A DNA stretch of 23,474 nt from JBHIBA01 sp046758845 (GCA_046758845.1 JBHIBA010000034.1:1-23474), one strand, 5' to 3'. Numbered from the stretch's first letter, positions 15,488-23,469 are shown. The notes: a model not told the origin generated them from the sequence alone. Made by a program: numbers and translations.

Positions 15488-16234
15488 ATGCAGAGTACCC
15501 AACCCGTCAGCAGTTCTGAGGTCACGGTTGATGCAACAGGCGGGGCCGGGATGCAGGCCGTGTCTGGCTATCAACCCCGATATCGTCGGCCCACCCTGGG
15601 CGCACTCCGGAGGACGACTCAGGGCGCGGTGCGAATTTGCTTGCGATTGGAGATACACCCCGACGCGATCTCCTACCTCTCGATCGTCGCTGCGGCTGCC
15701 GCGGCCCTTTGTTTCTGGAGGGCCAAAGCGTATCCGGTCCTGTTAATCGCCGGTCCACTCTTCTGCTACCTACGGGGCTGGCTAAACATCTTGGACGGCA
15801 TGGTGGCAGTGGCGGCGGGCAAGGCGAGCAGGCGAGGGGAATTCGTCCAAGACCTGGCCGACCGGATCTCGGACGTGCTGATCTTTCTCGGGGTCGCCTA
15901 CAGCGGCCTCAACAGCATGTTAGGCGGTTATCTGGCCGCGATCTTCGCATTACTCACAGCCTACGTCGGTGTGCTCGGTCAGGCCGTCGGCGTGCAGCGC
16001 GAGTTCAGCGGCCTCATGTCGAAGCCCTGGCGCATGGTGGTCTTGAACGTCGGCGCATGGTTAACGCACGGCCTATTGAGGTGGGGGGTTGCGGAGGTTC
16101 GATATGCCGGCTGGACCGTGCTGGACTGGGCGCTCCTGGTAATCATGCTCGGCTGCGTACAAACGATCGGTGTTCGGCTGGTCCGGATCCTGCGGGCCCT
16201 GCGGGTAAAGGCGACCGGCCCGACCGAGGATTGA
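15488..16234 (+). CDS. CDP-alcohol phosphatidyltransferase-family membrane protein
   Basis: A 248-residue protein with about six membrane segments. The family signature D-x2-DG-x2-AR-x8-G-x3-D-x3-D is recognisable with correct spacing but altered: N100-x2-D103-G104-x2-A107-V108-x8-G117-x3-Q121-x3-D125. The catalytic last Asp (125) and the second Asp (103) remain, while the first and third metal-site Asp are Asn and Gln and the Arg is Val. From memory, the E. coli YnbA group also has Asn at the first position. These enzymes join a CDP-diacylglycerol phosphatidyl group to an alcohol. The start at 15488 follows AGGAGGG; a GTG at 15467 is less likely. The next gene, a CdsA-like enzyme that would supply CDP-diacylglycerol, starts 4 bases after the stop. 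Confidence 0.82.
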   Translation: MQSTQPVSSSEVTVDATGGAGMQAVSGYQPRYRRPTLGALRRTTQGAVRICLRLEIHPDAISYLSIVAAAAAALCFWRAKAYPVLLIAGPLFCYLRGWLNILDGMVAVAAGKASRRGEFVQDLADRISDVLIFLGVAYSGLNSMLGGYLAAIFALLTAYVGVLGQAVGVQREFSGLMSKPWRMVVLNVGAWLTHGLLRWGVAEVRYAGWTVLDWALLVIMLGCVQTIGVRLVRILRALRVKATGPTED

Positions 16235-16238
16235 TAAC

Positions 16239-17186
16239 GTGTCGCCGAATGCCGCCCTGCAGAGCGATGTCTTTCAGCTTTACCTGCTCATCGCTGCCGG
16301 AGTCTTGCTGGTTGCCGGCGCGTTGCTCGCGGCCCTCATATGCGGGCTCAAAAAAGATTTGCGTACGGTCCGGGCTACGTATAGAGGGTGGCTCATCATG
16401 GCCCCGCTGGCCTTGGGAGCGATTTTTGCCGGGCGGGAGGCAGTCATCGTTAGCCTCTTCCTGTTGGCCGTCTTCGGGGCAAAGGAGTTTGCCCGGGCCA
16501 CCGGGCTGTACCGCGACTGGTGGATGACCGGCGGCGTCTACCTGGCGATTGTCGCTGTCTGCTTCGTCACGCTCGTGGCCGACCCCTTTAGCAGACAGCC
16601 AGGTGGTTTCGGCCTGTTTATGGCTCTGCCTGCGTATGCGACCGCTTGGCTTTTCATGATTCCTATCCTTCGCAACCGGGCAATAGGTCAATTGCAGGCG
16701 GTGTCGCTCGCCATCGTCGGCTTTGTCTATTTCGGGTGGATGTTCGGTCACCTGGGTTTTCTGGCCAACGCAAAGCACGCCTATGGCTATTTGCTCTATG
16801 TGATCTTCGCGGTTCAGTTGAACGACGTGGCCGCGTTCACTTTTGGCAAGCTCTTCGGCAGGCACAGGCTTTGCGGCAAGATAAGCCCCAACAAGACTTG
16901 GGAGGGTTCACTGGGGGCACTGGCGGTGTCGATGGCCCTGCCCTGGCTTTTGGGATTTTCGTTTCCGCACTTTGGACCCTTGCAGCGTGTCCTCACCGGG
17001 CTAATCGTTGGCATCGGGGGGCAACTGGGAGATTTTTCGATCAGCTTCATCAAACGCAACCTGGGAATCAAAGACTTTGGTATGGCCATCCCGGGACACG
17101 GAGGGATCCTGGACCGGATCGACAGTCTGATTATTGTCTCTCCGTTGTTCCTGCACATGGTCAATTACTTTTATGGGCTGCGGTAA
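16239..17186 (+). CDS. Phosphatidate cytidylyltransferase (CdsA-like)
   Basis: A 315-residue, roughly eight-helix membrane protein that makes CDP-diacylglycerol from phosphatidic acid and CTP. The C-terminal CDS signature is complete: SFIKRNLGIKDFGMAIPGHG followed by GILDRIDSL. Also present are QLNDVAAFTFGKLFGRHRL and KISPNKTWEGSLGA, both standard CdsA segments. The GTG start at 16239 lies 4 bases after the previous stop, with GAGGA upstream, so the two genes are one operon. Its length and pairing with a CDP-alcohol transferase recall E. coli YnbB next to YnbA. It is probably a dedicated second CdsA rather than the housekeeping enzyme, but I cannot see the rest of the genome. Confidence 0.93.
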   Translation: MSPNAALQSDVFQLYLLIAAGVLLVAGALLAALICGLKKDLRTVRATYRGWLIMAPLALGAIFAGREAVIVSLFLLAVFGAKEFARATGLYRDWWMTGGVYLAIVAVCFVTLVADPFSRQPGGFGLFMALPAYATAWLFMIPILRNRAIGQLQAVSLAIVGFVYFGWMFGHLGFLANAKHAYGYLLYVIFAVQLNDVAAFTFGKLFGRHRLCGKISPNKTWEGSLGALAVSMALPWLLGFSFPHFGPLQRVLTGLIVGIGGQLGDFSISFIKRNLGIKDFGMAIPGHGGILDRIDSLIIVSPLFLHMVNYFYGLR

Positions 17187-17239
17187 GAGGTAGACGAAAA
17201 TAGATGGGGTCTTCCTTAGCCATCAGGAGGGCGAACGCC

Positions 17240-18151
17240 ATGGCAATGGACGAATGGCGATACGACACGGCAAGTGACTTGGATCAGACGATTACCGAGC
17301 GCCTCCGGCGATTTCCTCGGGAACCCGACATGATGATGTATGGCATCCGGTCGTTGGCCGCACTCGGAATTCGGGCGTGGCTACGTACGTATCATCGCCT
17401 AGAGATGATCGGTCGCGAGTATCTGCCCACCGAGGGATCGTATGTGCTGGTCGGAAACCACACAAGCCACCTGGATTGCTTGTGCCTCCTTTCAATCCTC
17501 CCCTGGAGGAAGGTGCACCGGGCGTGTCCCGCCGCCGCGACCGATTATTTCTTTACCAGCGCTCTGCGCATCACGGTTGGGGCTGTGGTTATGAACGCAC
17601 TGCCTTTCGACCGACAAATCTTCCGTTTCCGCCAAAGTTTACGTTTGTGCAAGGAGGTGCTGGCCAACCCCGGCAACGTCTTGATCATTTTTCCGGAAGG
17701 CACCCGGTCGGTCACGGGTGAGATAGAGGAGTTCAAGCCAGGCATCGGGCTCCTGCTGGCCGGTGCAAATGTCCCGGTCCTTCCCTGCCATCTGGCAGGC
17801 GCGTTCGAGGCCTTGCCAAAGGGAAGGGTGTTGCCCCAACCGGTCCGACTTCGGTTGATGATTGGGGCCCCGCGAAACTTTGCCGCCCTGCCGCCCGGAA
17901 AGAGCTCGGCACTGCGGGTCTGCCAGGAATTACGGCAGGCTGTATTGGAATTGGCGGCAGTGAACCGGAAAAAATCTTCCCCTGCCGAGACCATCCACCC
18001 CGCTGACCGAAGTCACTTAGGCCACCCTCTGCCCTCTGGGGCGGATTTAAGGGAAGGATGGAGAGAAAGGCGTTTCCCCTTTTTCGGTGTCGGCCATCTG
18101 AGAAGGGTCTTCAAGTCCGACAAAAATCCTTTTGCAGCCGCCTGCGAGTGA
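17240..18151 (+). CDS. 1-acylglycerol-3-phosphate acyltransferase-like (PlsC family)
   Basis: A 303-residue acyltransferase. Motif I is NHTSHLD (H74-x4-D79, the catalytic pair), motif III is FPEGTRS at 151-157, and a late VPVLPCHLAG matches motif IV. It would transfer an acyl group to lysophosphatidate or another lysolipid at the membrane. I place the start at the ATG at 17240 behind AGGAGGG (8-base gap), not at 17204. An N-terminal extension of about 45 residues precedes the acyltransferase core, and a basic tail follows it. It lies 53 bases after the CdsA-like gene. PlsC, CdsA and CDP-alcohol transferase together cover acylation, activation and headgroup transfer. E. coli ynbABC has a comparable order. 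Confidence 0.9.
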   Translation: MAMDEWRYDTASDLDQTITERLRRFPREPDMMMYGIRSLAALGIRAWLRTYHRLEMIGREYLPTEGSYVLVGNHTSHLDCLCLLSILPWRKVHRACPAAATDYFFTSALRITVGAVVMNALPFDRQIFRFRQSLRLCKEVLANPGNVLIIFPEGTRSVTGEIEEFKPGIGLLLAGANVPVLPCHLAGAFEALPKGRVLPQPVRLRLMIGAPRNFAALPPGKSSALRVCQELRQAVLELAAVNRKKSSPAETIHPADRSHLGHPLPSGADLREGWRERRFPFFGVGHLRRVFKSDKNPFAAACE

Positions 18152-18404
18152 TTTTCCCCCCACGATTCCGGTGGACGGTGTGAGCTGAGCAAAAATCCGA
18201 CTGCCCGCCCTTTGACGCGGCCTCCCCAGCGCCGGGTTCCCGATCAGCCATTTTCCGCCCCCTCCGCCCGCTGCAATATCCTCGACCGACCCTGAATGGC
18301 GTAAGAAAGCCGGCGATGGGTTCGTTGGCGCAACGAGCCGCGGCGTTGAGCGGCGAGACCGACAGTGGTAATTTTAAAGGGGATTCAATCCTGGAGGATG
18401 GAGG
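18152..18404. other. Intergenic region before the MoeA-like gene
   Basis: About 250 bp with no gene. No strong terminator or operator of the TGAnTGA class is visible. It ends with GGAGGATGGAGG, a double ribosome-site-like stretch just before the TTG start of the next gene. Confidence 0.35.
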
Positions 18405-19655
18405 TTGCTCTCCGTCGATGACGCCAGGTCCGTTGCCATAGAGAAGGCCCCCTTCCTCGGGCCGGAAAAGGTCGAGGTCCTCTCCGCTCTGGGGCGGGCG
18501 AGCGCCGAGGATGTCTGCGCGGCCTTCGACCACCCGAGGTGGGACAAGTCGGCCATGGACGGTTTCGGATTCCGCGCGGCGGACATCGGTCAGGCGACTT
18601 CCTCGAACCCCGTCCGTCTAAGAATCACCGAAACCCTCACTGCCGGGGGCGGGGCCGGAGGCTCCCTCGGCCCGGGCGAGGCCGTTAGAATTATGACCGG
18701 GGCGGTCCTTCCCCCGGGCGCTGACGCGGTTGTCCCGTTGGAGGAGGCGAAGGCGGAAAACGGTTATCTTCGGATTCAGAGCCCGGCCCGCGCGGGCCAG
18801 TACGTTCGGAAGGCGGGAGATGAGATCCGCCAAGGCGCGCGCATCCTGGACCGGGGCGAGGAGATCCGGCCCACCCACATCGAGTCCCTCACCACGATGG
18901 GAAGGACCCACGTCGCGGTGGGCCGCAGGCCGAGCGTCGCCGTCTTCTCGACGGGAGACGAGGTGGTTGAGCCCGAGGACCACCGAAGCGTGGAAGGCCC
19001 CTTGGGGCACGGCCGGTTTTACTGCTCCATCAATTACTACATGGCCGCGTTGGTGCTGGAGGCGGGCGGCCTTCCCCTCCGGATGGGGATCGCCGAGGAC
19101 CGCATGGACGCCATCGTGGAACACATTTGCCGGTGCGCTCATGCCGACGCCGTCCTCATCACCGGCGGGACGGGGAAAGGGGACAAGGACCTGGTGGAAC
19201 CGGCCCTGCGGAAAGCCGGCGTCGAGATCGTCTATAAGGACGTGGCCATGTGGCCCGGAACGTATTCGGCCTTCGGCCTTCTGGGCCGCAATCTTGTCTT
19301 CAACGTCCCAGGGAATCCTTCGGCGGCGCACATCTGTTTCGAGTTCTTCGTCCGTCCGTCCTTGCGGCAGATGGCGGGATTTCGGCGCCTGTCCCCCCAG
19401 CTGCGAAGGGTCCGCCTCGGGGCTGAACTTCGCGTGAAACCCAGGGAGGGGTTGCCAAACTACGTTCGCGGCCGAGTGATGCAGGACCCGGCGGACGGCT
19501 CTCTCGCGGCGATGCCTTGGAAGTCCGAAAACCTCCCGCCTTCCAGGATGAACGCCTTTCTCGTGGTCCCTGCGGGCGTGGGACAGTTGGAGAAGGGAGA
19601 CCCCGTCGCCGCGACCCTCTTCTCGCCGCCCTGGGAAGCCGACGAAGGGGATTGA
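18405..19655 (+). CDS. MoeA-like molybdopterin molybdenumtransferase
   Basis: A 416-residue protein of the MoeA family, which inserts molybdate into adenylylated molybdopterin. Domains follow the usual order: DKSAMDGFGFRAADI near 50, MTGAVLPPGADAVVPLEEA, then GQYVRKAGDEIRQGARILDR, then VAVFSTGDEVVEP in the MogA-like domain, and a C-terminal beta domain. Two substrate-site stretches differ from typical MoeA: GGTGKGDKDLV at 254 instead of a GGVSVG..D type, and WPGTYSAFG at 283 instead of a KPGKPFAFG type, so two Lys are absent. This may be a specialised paralogue. The TTG start is imposed by the frame, with GGATGGAGG directly before it; the nearby ATG at 18398 is out of frame. No other molybdenum-cofactor genes are in the window. 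Confidence 0.85.
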   Translation: MLSVDDARSVAIEKAPFLGPEKVEVLSALGRASAEDVCAAFDHPRWDKSAMDGFGFRAADIGQATSSNPVRLRITETLTAGGGAGGSLGPGEAVRIMTGAVLPPGADAVVPLEEAKAENGYLRIQSPARAGQYVRKAGDEIRQGARILDRGEEIRPTHIESLTTMGRTHVAVGRRPSVAVFSTGDEVVEPEDHRSVEGPLGHGRFYCSINYYMAALVLEAGGLPLRMGIAEDRMDAIVEHICRCAHADAVLITGGTGKGDKDLVEPALRKAGVEIVYKDVAMWPGTYSAFGLLGRNLVFNVPGNPSAAHICFEFFVRPSLRQMAGFRRLSPQLRRVRLGAELRVKPREGLPNYVRGRVMQDPADGSLAAMPWKSENLPPSRMNAFLVVPAGVGQLEKGDPVAATLFSPPWEADEGD

Positions 19656-19776
19656 AGCGGGCGGAACATTGACAAGACTGATAAAATACGACTCCAATTG
19701 AAGGTGGGTATCGGCATTCGCCGTGGAAATAGGCGCCGGCCCGGCCGCTGTGCATTGGAGTCATGGAGAAGAGCGG

Positions 19777-20250
19777 ATGGCGGCGAATCTGGACGTGGAT
19801 TCTCGCCTCAAAGCCCTGGGCATCGAACTTCCGGACCCTCCCTCGCCCGTGGGGGCATACGTTGCGGTCCGACGTTCGGGGCATTTACTCTTCGTCTCGG
19901 GACAAATTCCCGTCGCGGGGGGAAAGCCCAAGTTCGAAGGGAAACTGGGGTCGGAGGTGAGCGTTGAAGAGGGCAAAGAAGCGGCCCGGTTGTGCGCCCT
20001 GAACGCGCTGGCACAAATCCGGAAGGCCCTGGGTGGCTGGGAGGGGTTCGGGGGCGTCATCCGCGTCAGCGGATACGTCGCCAGCGGCGAGAACTTCACC
20101 GGTCAGGCTCAGGTGATGGACGGGGCGTCGGAACTCTTCGCCGAGGTCCTGGGCGAGAGGGGGACGCATGCACGCCTCGCCATGGGCGTCAGCGAATTGC
20201 CCCTGGGCGTCCCGGTCGAGTTAGAGGTGATCGCCGAGACTTCAACCTAA
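19777..20250 (+). CDS. RidA/YjgF-family protein
   Basis: A 157-residue protein of the RidA (YjgF/YER057c/UK114) family, in the longer subgroup of about 150 residues. Family marks are LLFVSGQIPVAGGKPKFEGK, the EGKEAARLCALNALAQIRKA helix, VIRVSGYVASGENF, then DGASELFAEVLGERGTHARL and the closing LGVPVELEVIAE. RidA proper hydrolyses reactive enamine/imine intermediates from PLP enzymes; the catalytic Arg of RidA is not clearly placed in this subgroup, so activity is uncertain. I start at the ATG at 19777; the frame is open to 19723 but upstream sequence is not conserved-looking. Confidence 0.88.
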   Translation: MAANLDVDSRLKALGIELPDPPSPVGAYVAVRRSGHLLFVSGQIPVAGGKPKFEGKLGSEVSVEEGKEAARLCALNALAQIRKALGGWEGFGGVIRVSGYVASGENFTGQAQVMDGASELFAEVLGERGTHARLAMGVSELPLGVPVELEVIAETST

Positions 20251-20333
20251 GCACCGGATGGGCGGTTCGCGGCGGCGCCCGCCGGATTCCATTGCGGCCG
20301 GATGCGATCCCGGAGAGTTCCGGGGGAAATGCA

Positions 20334-20909
20334 TTGGTCAGTCGAAGACAGCAACGCAAGGAGTTCGAACTTTTTGCCCTCGTCCATCTGGACGCCATCT
20401 ATCGGGCTGCTCTGCGGTTAAGCCGGGACCCCGCCGAGGCGGAAGATCTCGCCCAGGAGGTCTTCTTTCGCGCCTACCGGTCCTTCCACCAGTTCGAACG
20501 AGGCAGCAACTGCCGGGCGTGGCTGTTCAAGATCCTCAAGAACACGTTCATCAATCGGGAACGCGCGATGAGTCAGGGCCGATCCGACGTCTCCTTGGGT
20601 AACATCGAGACGGGCGGAGAGGGCTGGCTGGAGGAGGCAGTCGCCTTGTCGGGCTCCGGCCCGGAGGATCGCCTTCTGAGCAAGATCACCGGTGAGCAGA
20701 TCAAGAAGGCAGTGGAAGAGCTTCCCGAAAGCTTCCGGCGGATCTTCCTCCTGTCCGAGGTGGAAGGGTTCACGTATAAGGAGATCGCCCGGATCGAAGG
20801 CTGTCCCCTGGGTACGGTCATGTCCCGCTTGTACCGCGCGAGACGGATGCTTCAATCCCTTTTGCGGGACTTTGTTGAGGAAAGGGATGTCCGGTTGAGA
20901 GAACCCTAG
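20334..20909 (+). CDS. ECF-type RNA polymerase sigma factor
   Basis: A 191-residue sigma70-family factor with only regions 2 and 4. Region 2 reads FALVHLDAIYRAALRLSRDP, then AEDLAQEVFFRAYRSFHQFE and CRAWLFKILKNTFINRERA. Region 4 reads LPESFRRIFLLSEVEGFTYK, then EIARIEGCPLGTVMSRLYRA, the -35-binding helix-turn-helix. The start is probably the TTG at 20334 behind a GGGGGAA stretch; in-frame ATG codons near the start are lacking. No zinc-finger anti-sigma gene follows. The next gene is HtrA, a standard target of envelope-stress sigma factors, so an envelope-stress role is likely by context. Confidence 0.88.
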   Translation: MVSRRQQRKEFELFALVHLDAIYRAALRLSRDPAEAEDLAQEVFFRAYRSFHQFERGSNCRAWLFKILKNTFINRERAMSQGRSDVSLGNIETGGEGWLEEAVALSGSGPEDRLLSKITGEQIKKAVEELPESFRRIFLLSEVEGFTYKEIARIEGCPLGTVMSRLYRARRMLQSLLRDFVEERDVRLREP

Positions 20910-20913
20910 GAGC

Positions 20914-20950
20914 GGGGGAAGGCCCCCTGTTCTGGCGGGCTTGGCCCGCC
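20914..20950. promoter_or_regulatory. Two adjacent G/C hairpins between the sigma and htrA genes
   Basis: GGGGG/CCCCC (20914-20927, 4-base loop) is followed by GGCGGGC/GCCCGCC (20934-20950, 3-base loop). Neither has a T run, so they are not typical intrinsic terminators; they could partly separate the two transcripts or stabilise the upstream 3' end. Confidence 0.4.
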
Positions 20951-21002
20951 GGTCATTCCGCATCAAATTGACTGAGGATTTGTTTCGCCAAGGAACCCTG
21001 AC

Positions 21003-22430
21003 ATGCAGAGCAAAGTTCATCCCAGCTGGTTTCGGTCCCGCGTCCTGCGCGGATCTTGTCTGACCGCCTCCGCCTTGGCGGTCCTGACCCTCTTCCTCTA
21101 CACGGGCGTTCCCAACTCCAGGGCCGAGAGCGGGGAGATTCAACAGGCCCGGAGCCTTCAGGAGGTCTTCGTCCGGATTGCTGAATCTGTGACGCCTTCG
21201 GTGGTCCTCATCCGGACGGAAGGAACAATCCAACACCCCTTGATCAACCAGCCTCCGGGAGCGCCTTCGCCTCCCTCGGAAGAAATCCCGCGCCGGGGAT
21301 ACGGCTCGGGGATCATATTCGATCCCCGAGGATACATCCTCACGAATCATCACGTGATCGAGGGGTCCGAGCGGGTCTTGGTCACGCTGGCCGATGAGCG
21401 GGAGTTCACGGGAGAGCTGGTGGGCTCGGATCCCAGGACCGACTTGGCGGTCGTTCGCATCCGTTCCGACCGGCCGCTTCGAGCCGCCCGTCTGGGAGCC
21501 TCTCAGCGGCTGCGCATTGGGCAGTGGGCCATCGCCATCGGGCACCCGTACGGTCTGGAGCGTTCGGTGACCGTGGGCGTGGTGAGCGGCACCGGCCGAC
21601 GCGGAATCGGCATCACCCACTACGAGAACTTCATCCAGACCGACGCCTCCATTCATCCCGGCAACAGCGGCGGGCCCCTGGTGAACCTGGACGGAGAGGT
21701 AATCGGGGTCAACACGGCCATCGTATCCCGGACCCGCGGCGGGATCGCCTTCGCCATCCCCATTGACATGGCCGCGGAGATCGCCCGAAAACTCATGAGG
21801 GATGGCAGGGTCGTCCGCGGATTCCTGGGGGTCATGATTCAGGGGGTGTCCCGCGAGATGGCGCCGAAATTCGGACTTGAAAAGGCCGGAGGCGCGTTGA
21901 TCGCGGATGTCTTGGAAGGGGGAGCTTCGGCGAAGGCGGGACTCCGGAGAGGGGACATTGTCTTAGAATTCAATGGGAATCGGGTTCGCGATGTGTCCGA
22001 CCTTCAACGTCTGGCCGCCGCCGCCCCTCCGGGCTCGGTGGTCCGGATGGGGATTCAACGGCGGGGAGCGCGCATCATCCTTCCATTGGTGATGGAAGCC
22101 CTCCGCGAGGAGGCGGCGCTGCCCAAGCCCAAGTCTTCAACGCATAAGCCGTCCTATGGCCTCACAGTGGGTGAGTTAACCGCCTCCTTGTCCAAAGCCC
22201 TGGCCGACCGGGATCTCGGGGGAGGGGTACAGGTGAAGACCATCTCGCCGAACAGTCGCGCTGCCCTCGACGGGCTCCTGGTGGGCGATGTCATCCGGGA
22301 AGTCGAACATCGTCCCGTTTCTGGTGAGGCGTCATTCCAAAAAGCCATCGAGAGCGCGCCGCAAAACGTCCTGGTCTTCATTTATCGCGCAGGACGAAGT
22401 GTTTTTCGGATTCTTCACGACCCGCGCTGA
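21003..22430 (+). CDS. HtrA/Do-like periplasmic serine protease
   Basis: A 475-residue protease/chaperone for misfolded envelope proteins. A signal peptide spans about 1-40 (basic start, GSCLTASALAVLTLFLYTG, cleavage near SRAES). The trypsin-like domain has the full triad: H117 in TNHHVIEG, D147 in RTDLAVVRI and S222 in HPGNSGGPL. Two PDZ domains follow, about 280-370 and 385-475, each with a G-L-x-x-G-D-x-I/V loop (KAGLRRGDIVLEFNG; LDGLLVGDVIREV). The length fits DegP/DegQ. The ATG at 21003 lacks a strong ribosome site beyond CAAGGAA. It follows the ECF sigma gene and precedes lgt in the same orientation. Confidence 0.94.
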   Translation: MQSKVHPSWFRSRVLRGSCLTASALAVLTLFLYTGVPNSRAESGEIQQARSLQEVFVRIAESVTPSVVLIRTEGTIQHPLINQPPGAPSPPSEEIPRRGYGSGIIFDPRGYILTNHHVIEGSERVLVTLADEREFTGELVGSDPRTDLAVVRIRSDRPLRAARLGASQRLRIGQWAIAIGHPYGLERSVTVGVVSGTGRRGIGITHYENFIQTDASIHPGNSGGPLVNLDGEVIGVNTAIVSRTRGGIAFAIPIDMAAEIARKLMRDGRVVRGFLGVMIQGVSREMAPKFGLEKAGGALIADVLEGGASAKAGLRRGDIVLEFNGNRVRDVSDLQRLAAAAPPGSVVRMGIQRRGARIILPLVMEALREEAALPKPKSSTHKPSYGLTVGELTASLSKALADRDLGGGVQVKTISPNSRAALDGLLVGDVIREVEHRPVSGEASFQKAIESAPQNVLVFIYRAGRSVFRILHDPR

Positions 22431-22471
22431 TCGAACTGCGGCCCACCGCCTGAAGCCAAGGGAGTTCTCGC

Positions 22472-23266
22472 GTGTATCCGGTGTTGTTTGAGTTCGGGCC
22501 GGTCGTGGTCCGCTTCTACGGGCTGATGTACGTCATCGCCCTCATAGTGGGCATTTGGCTGGTCCAAAAAGAGTCCCTTCGCCTCAGCCTGCCCCTCTCG
22601 AAGGATGACGTGGCGAATTACGGCCTTTACTCGTTGATTGCGGGCGTTGTGGGGGGCCGGATTTATTACGTCGTGTTCAATTGGCCGTATTACGCCCAAC
22701 ACCCCTTGGAGATCCCTGCGATCTGGCGGGGAGGACTGGCGATCCACGGCGGGATCATCGCAGGCTTTCTTTTCAGTTTGTGGTACACCCGGAGGCGGGG
22801 CGTCCCGTTCTGGAGGCTGAGCGACGCCGTCGCTCCCGCTTTGATCCTGGGACAGGCGTTCGGCCGCATCGGAAACTTCATGAACGGTGACGCGCACGGC
22901 GTGCCGACGAAGGCCCCTTGGGGCATCGTGTTCCCGGAAACAAGCGTTGCGGGCTACGACACCCTGCGGCGCTACGGTGAGAACCTCCCCTTACATCCCA
23001 CGATGCTGTACGAGCTCCTGTTCAATCTCGCCTGGTTCGCCCTCCTTTGGGGTCTGCGTAAGCGCCCTCACAAGGATGGATTCATCTTCGCCTCGTATCT
23101 GATCCTGTATTCCGGGGGCCGGTTCGTCGTCAGCTTTTTCCGGGCCGACAGCTTGATGCTGGGAGGCTTTCGGGCGGCCCACGTCATCAGCATCCTTCTG
23201 ATTGCCGTGGCGGGCCTGTGGATCGCTTCTGGGCGTCTTTGGAAGCCTGCCAGCGCCCGTGGCTGA
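22472..23266 (+). CDS. lgt: Prolipoprotein diacylglyceryl transferase
   Basis: A 264-residue inner-membrane enzyme that moves a diacylglyceryl group from phosphatidylglycerol to the lipobox Cys of prolipoproteins. The Lgt signature GRIGNFMNGDAHG is at 131-143. GLAIHGGIIAGF carries the conserved HGG, and YGLMYVIALIVGIW is the usual first membrane segment; about seven segments are visible. The start is the GTG at 22472 behind AAGGGAG, giving the usual short MYPVLFEFG opening. It sits 41 bases after htrA and is followed by repeat copy B. Confidence 0.96.
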   Translation: MYPVLFEFGPVVVRFYGLMYVIALIVGIWLVQKESLRLSLPLSKDDVANYGLYSLIAGVVGGRIYYVVFNWPYYAQHPLEIPAIWRGGLAIHGGIIAGFLFSLWYTRRRGVPFWRLSDAVAPALILGQAFGRIGNFMNGDAHGVPTKAPWGIVFPETSVAGYDTLRRYGENLPLHPTMLYELLFNLAWFALLWGLRKRPHKDGFIFASYLILYSGGRFVVSFFRADSLMLGGFRAAHVISILLIAVAGLWIASGRLWKPASARG

Positions 23267-23282
23267 TGCTTGGTCTTTCCAT

Positions 23283-23469
23283 GGGGGCTTTTTTGAAAAA
23301 CCGCCCCCCTGGACCCCCTGAAAAACTTTTGACGGCCCGGCACTCCGTGGCCGGGCCTGCTTTCGGGTCGGGCGTGGGTTTGGCTGGGCTGGTTGTCTGG
23401 AACCTTGCGATGGCTGCCATCTTTGCCCGAATGCGCGCCTTGCTGCGCAAGGCTCCCGCATTCGGGCAA
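23283..23469. repeat. Structured intergenic repeat element, copy B
   Basis: This copy aligns with 8086-8268. It opens with a G-run/C-run hairpin (23283-23287 with 23304-23309) having a T6/A5 inner stem, then a CCCCC run, the 34-base core at 23329-23362 with the GGCCCGG hairpin, and a distal hairpin. It lies directly behind lgt. The window ends just after the distal hairpin, so any right-hand inverted end like that in copy A cannot be checked. Confidence 0.7.
23423..23469. terminator. Strong hairpin after lgt
   Basis: TTGCCCGAATGCG (23423-23435) pairs perfectly with 23457-23469, and an inner stem CCTTG/CAAGG closes the loop. There is no long T run on the plus strand inside the window, so it may act as a transcript-end structure rather than a classical intrinsic terminator. 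Confidence 0.5.

Noticed and set aside
19669..19687. TTGACA followed by TAAAAT before the RidA gene
   Set aside because: The spacer is only about 7 bases, far too short for a sigma70 promoter.
19992..20333. Longer N-terminus for the ECF sigma factor starting inside the RidA gene
   Set aside because: The extra residues are the RidA gene read in another frame; sigma-like sequence begins after 20334.
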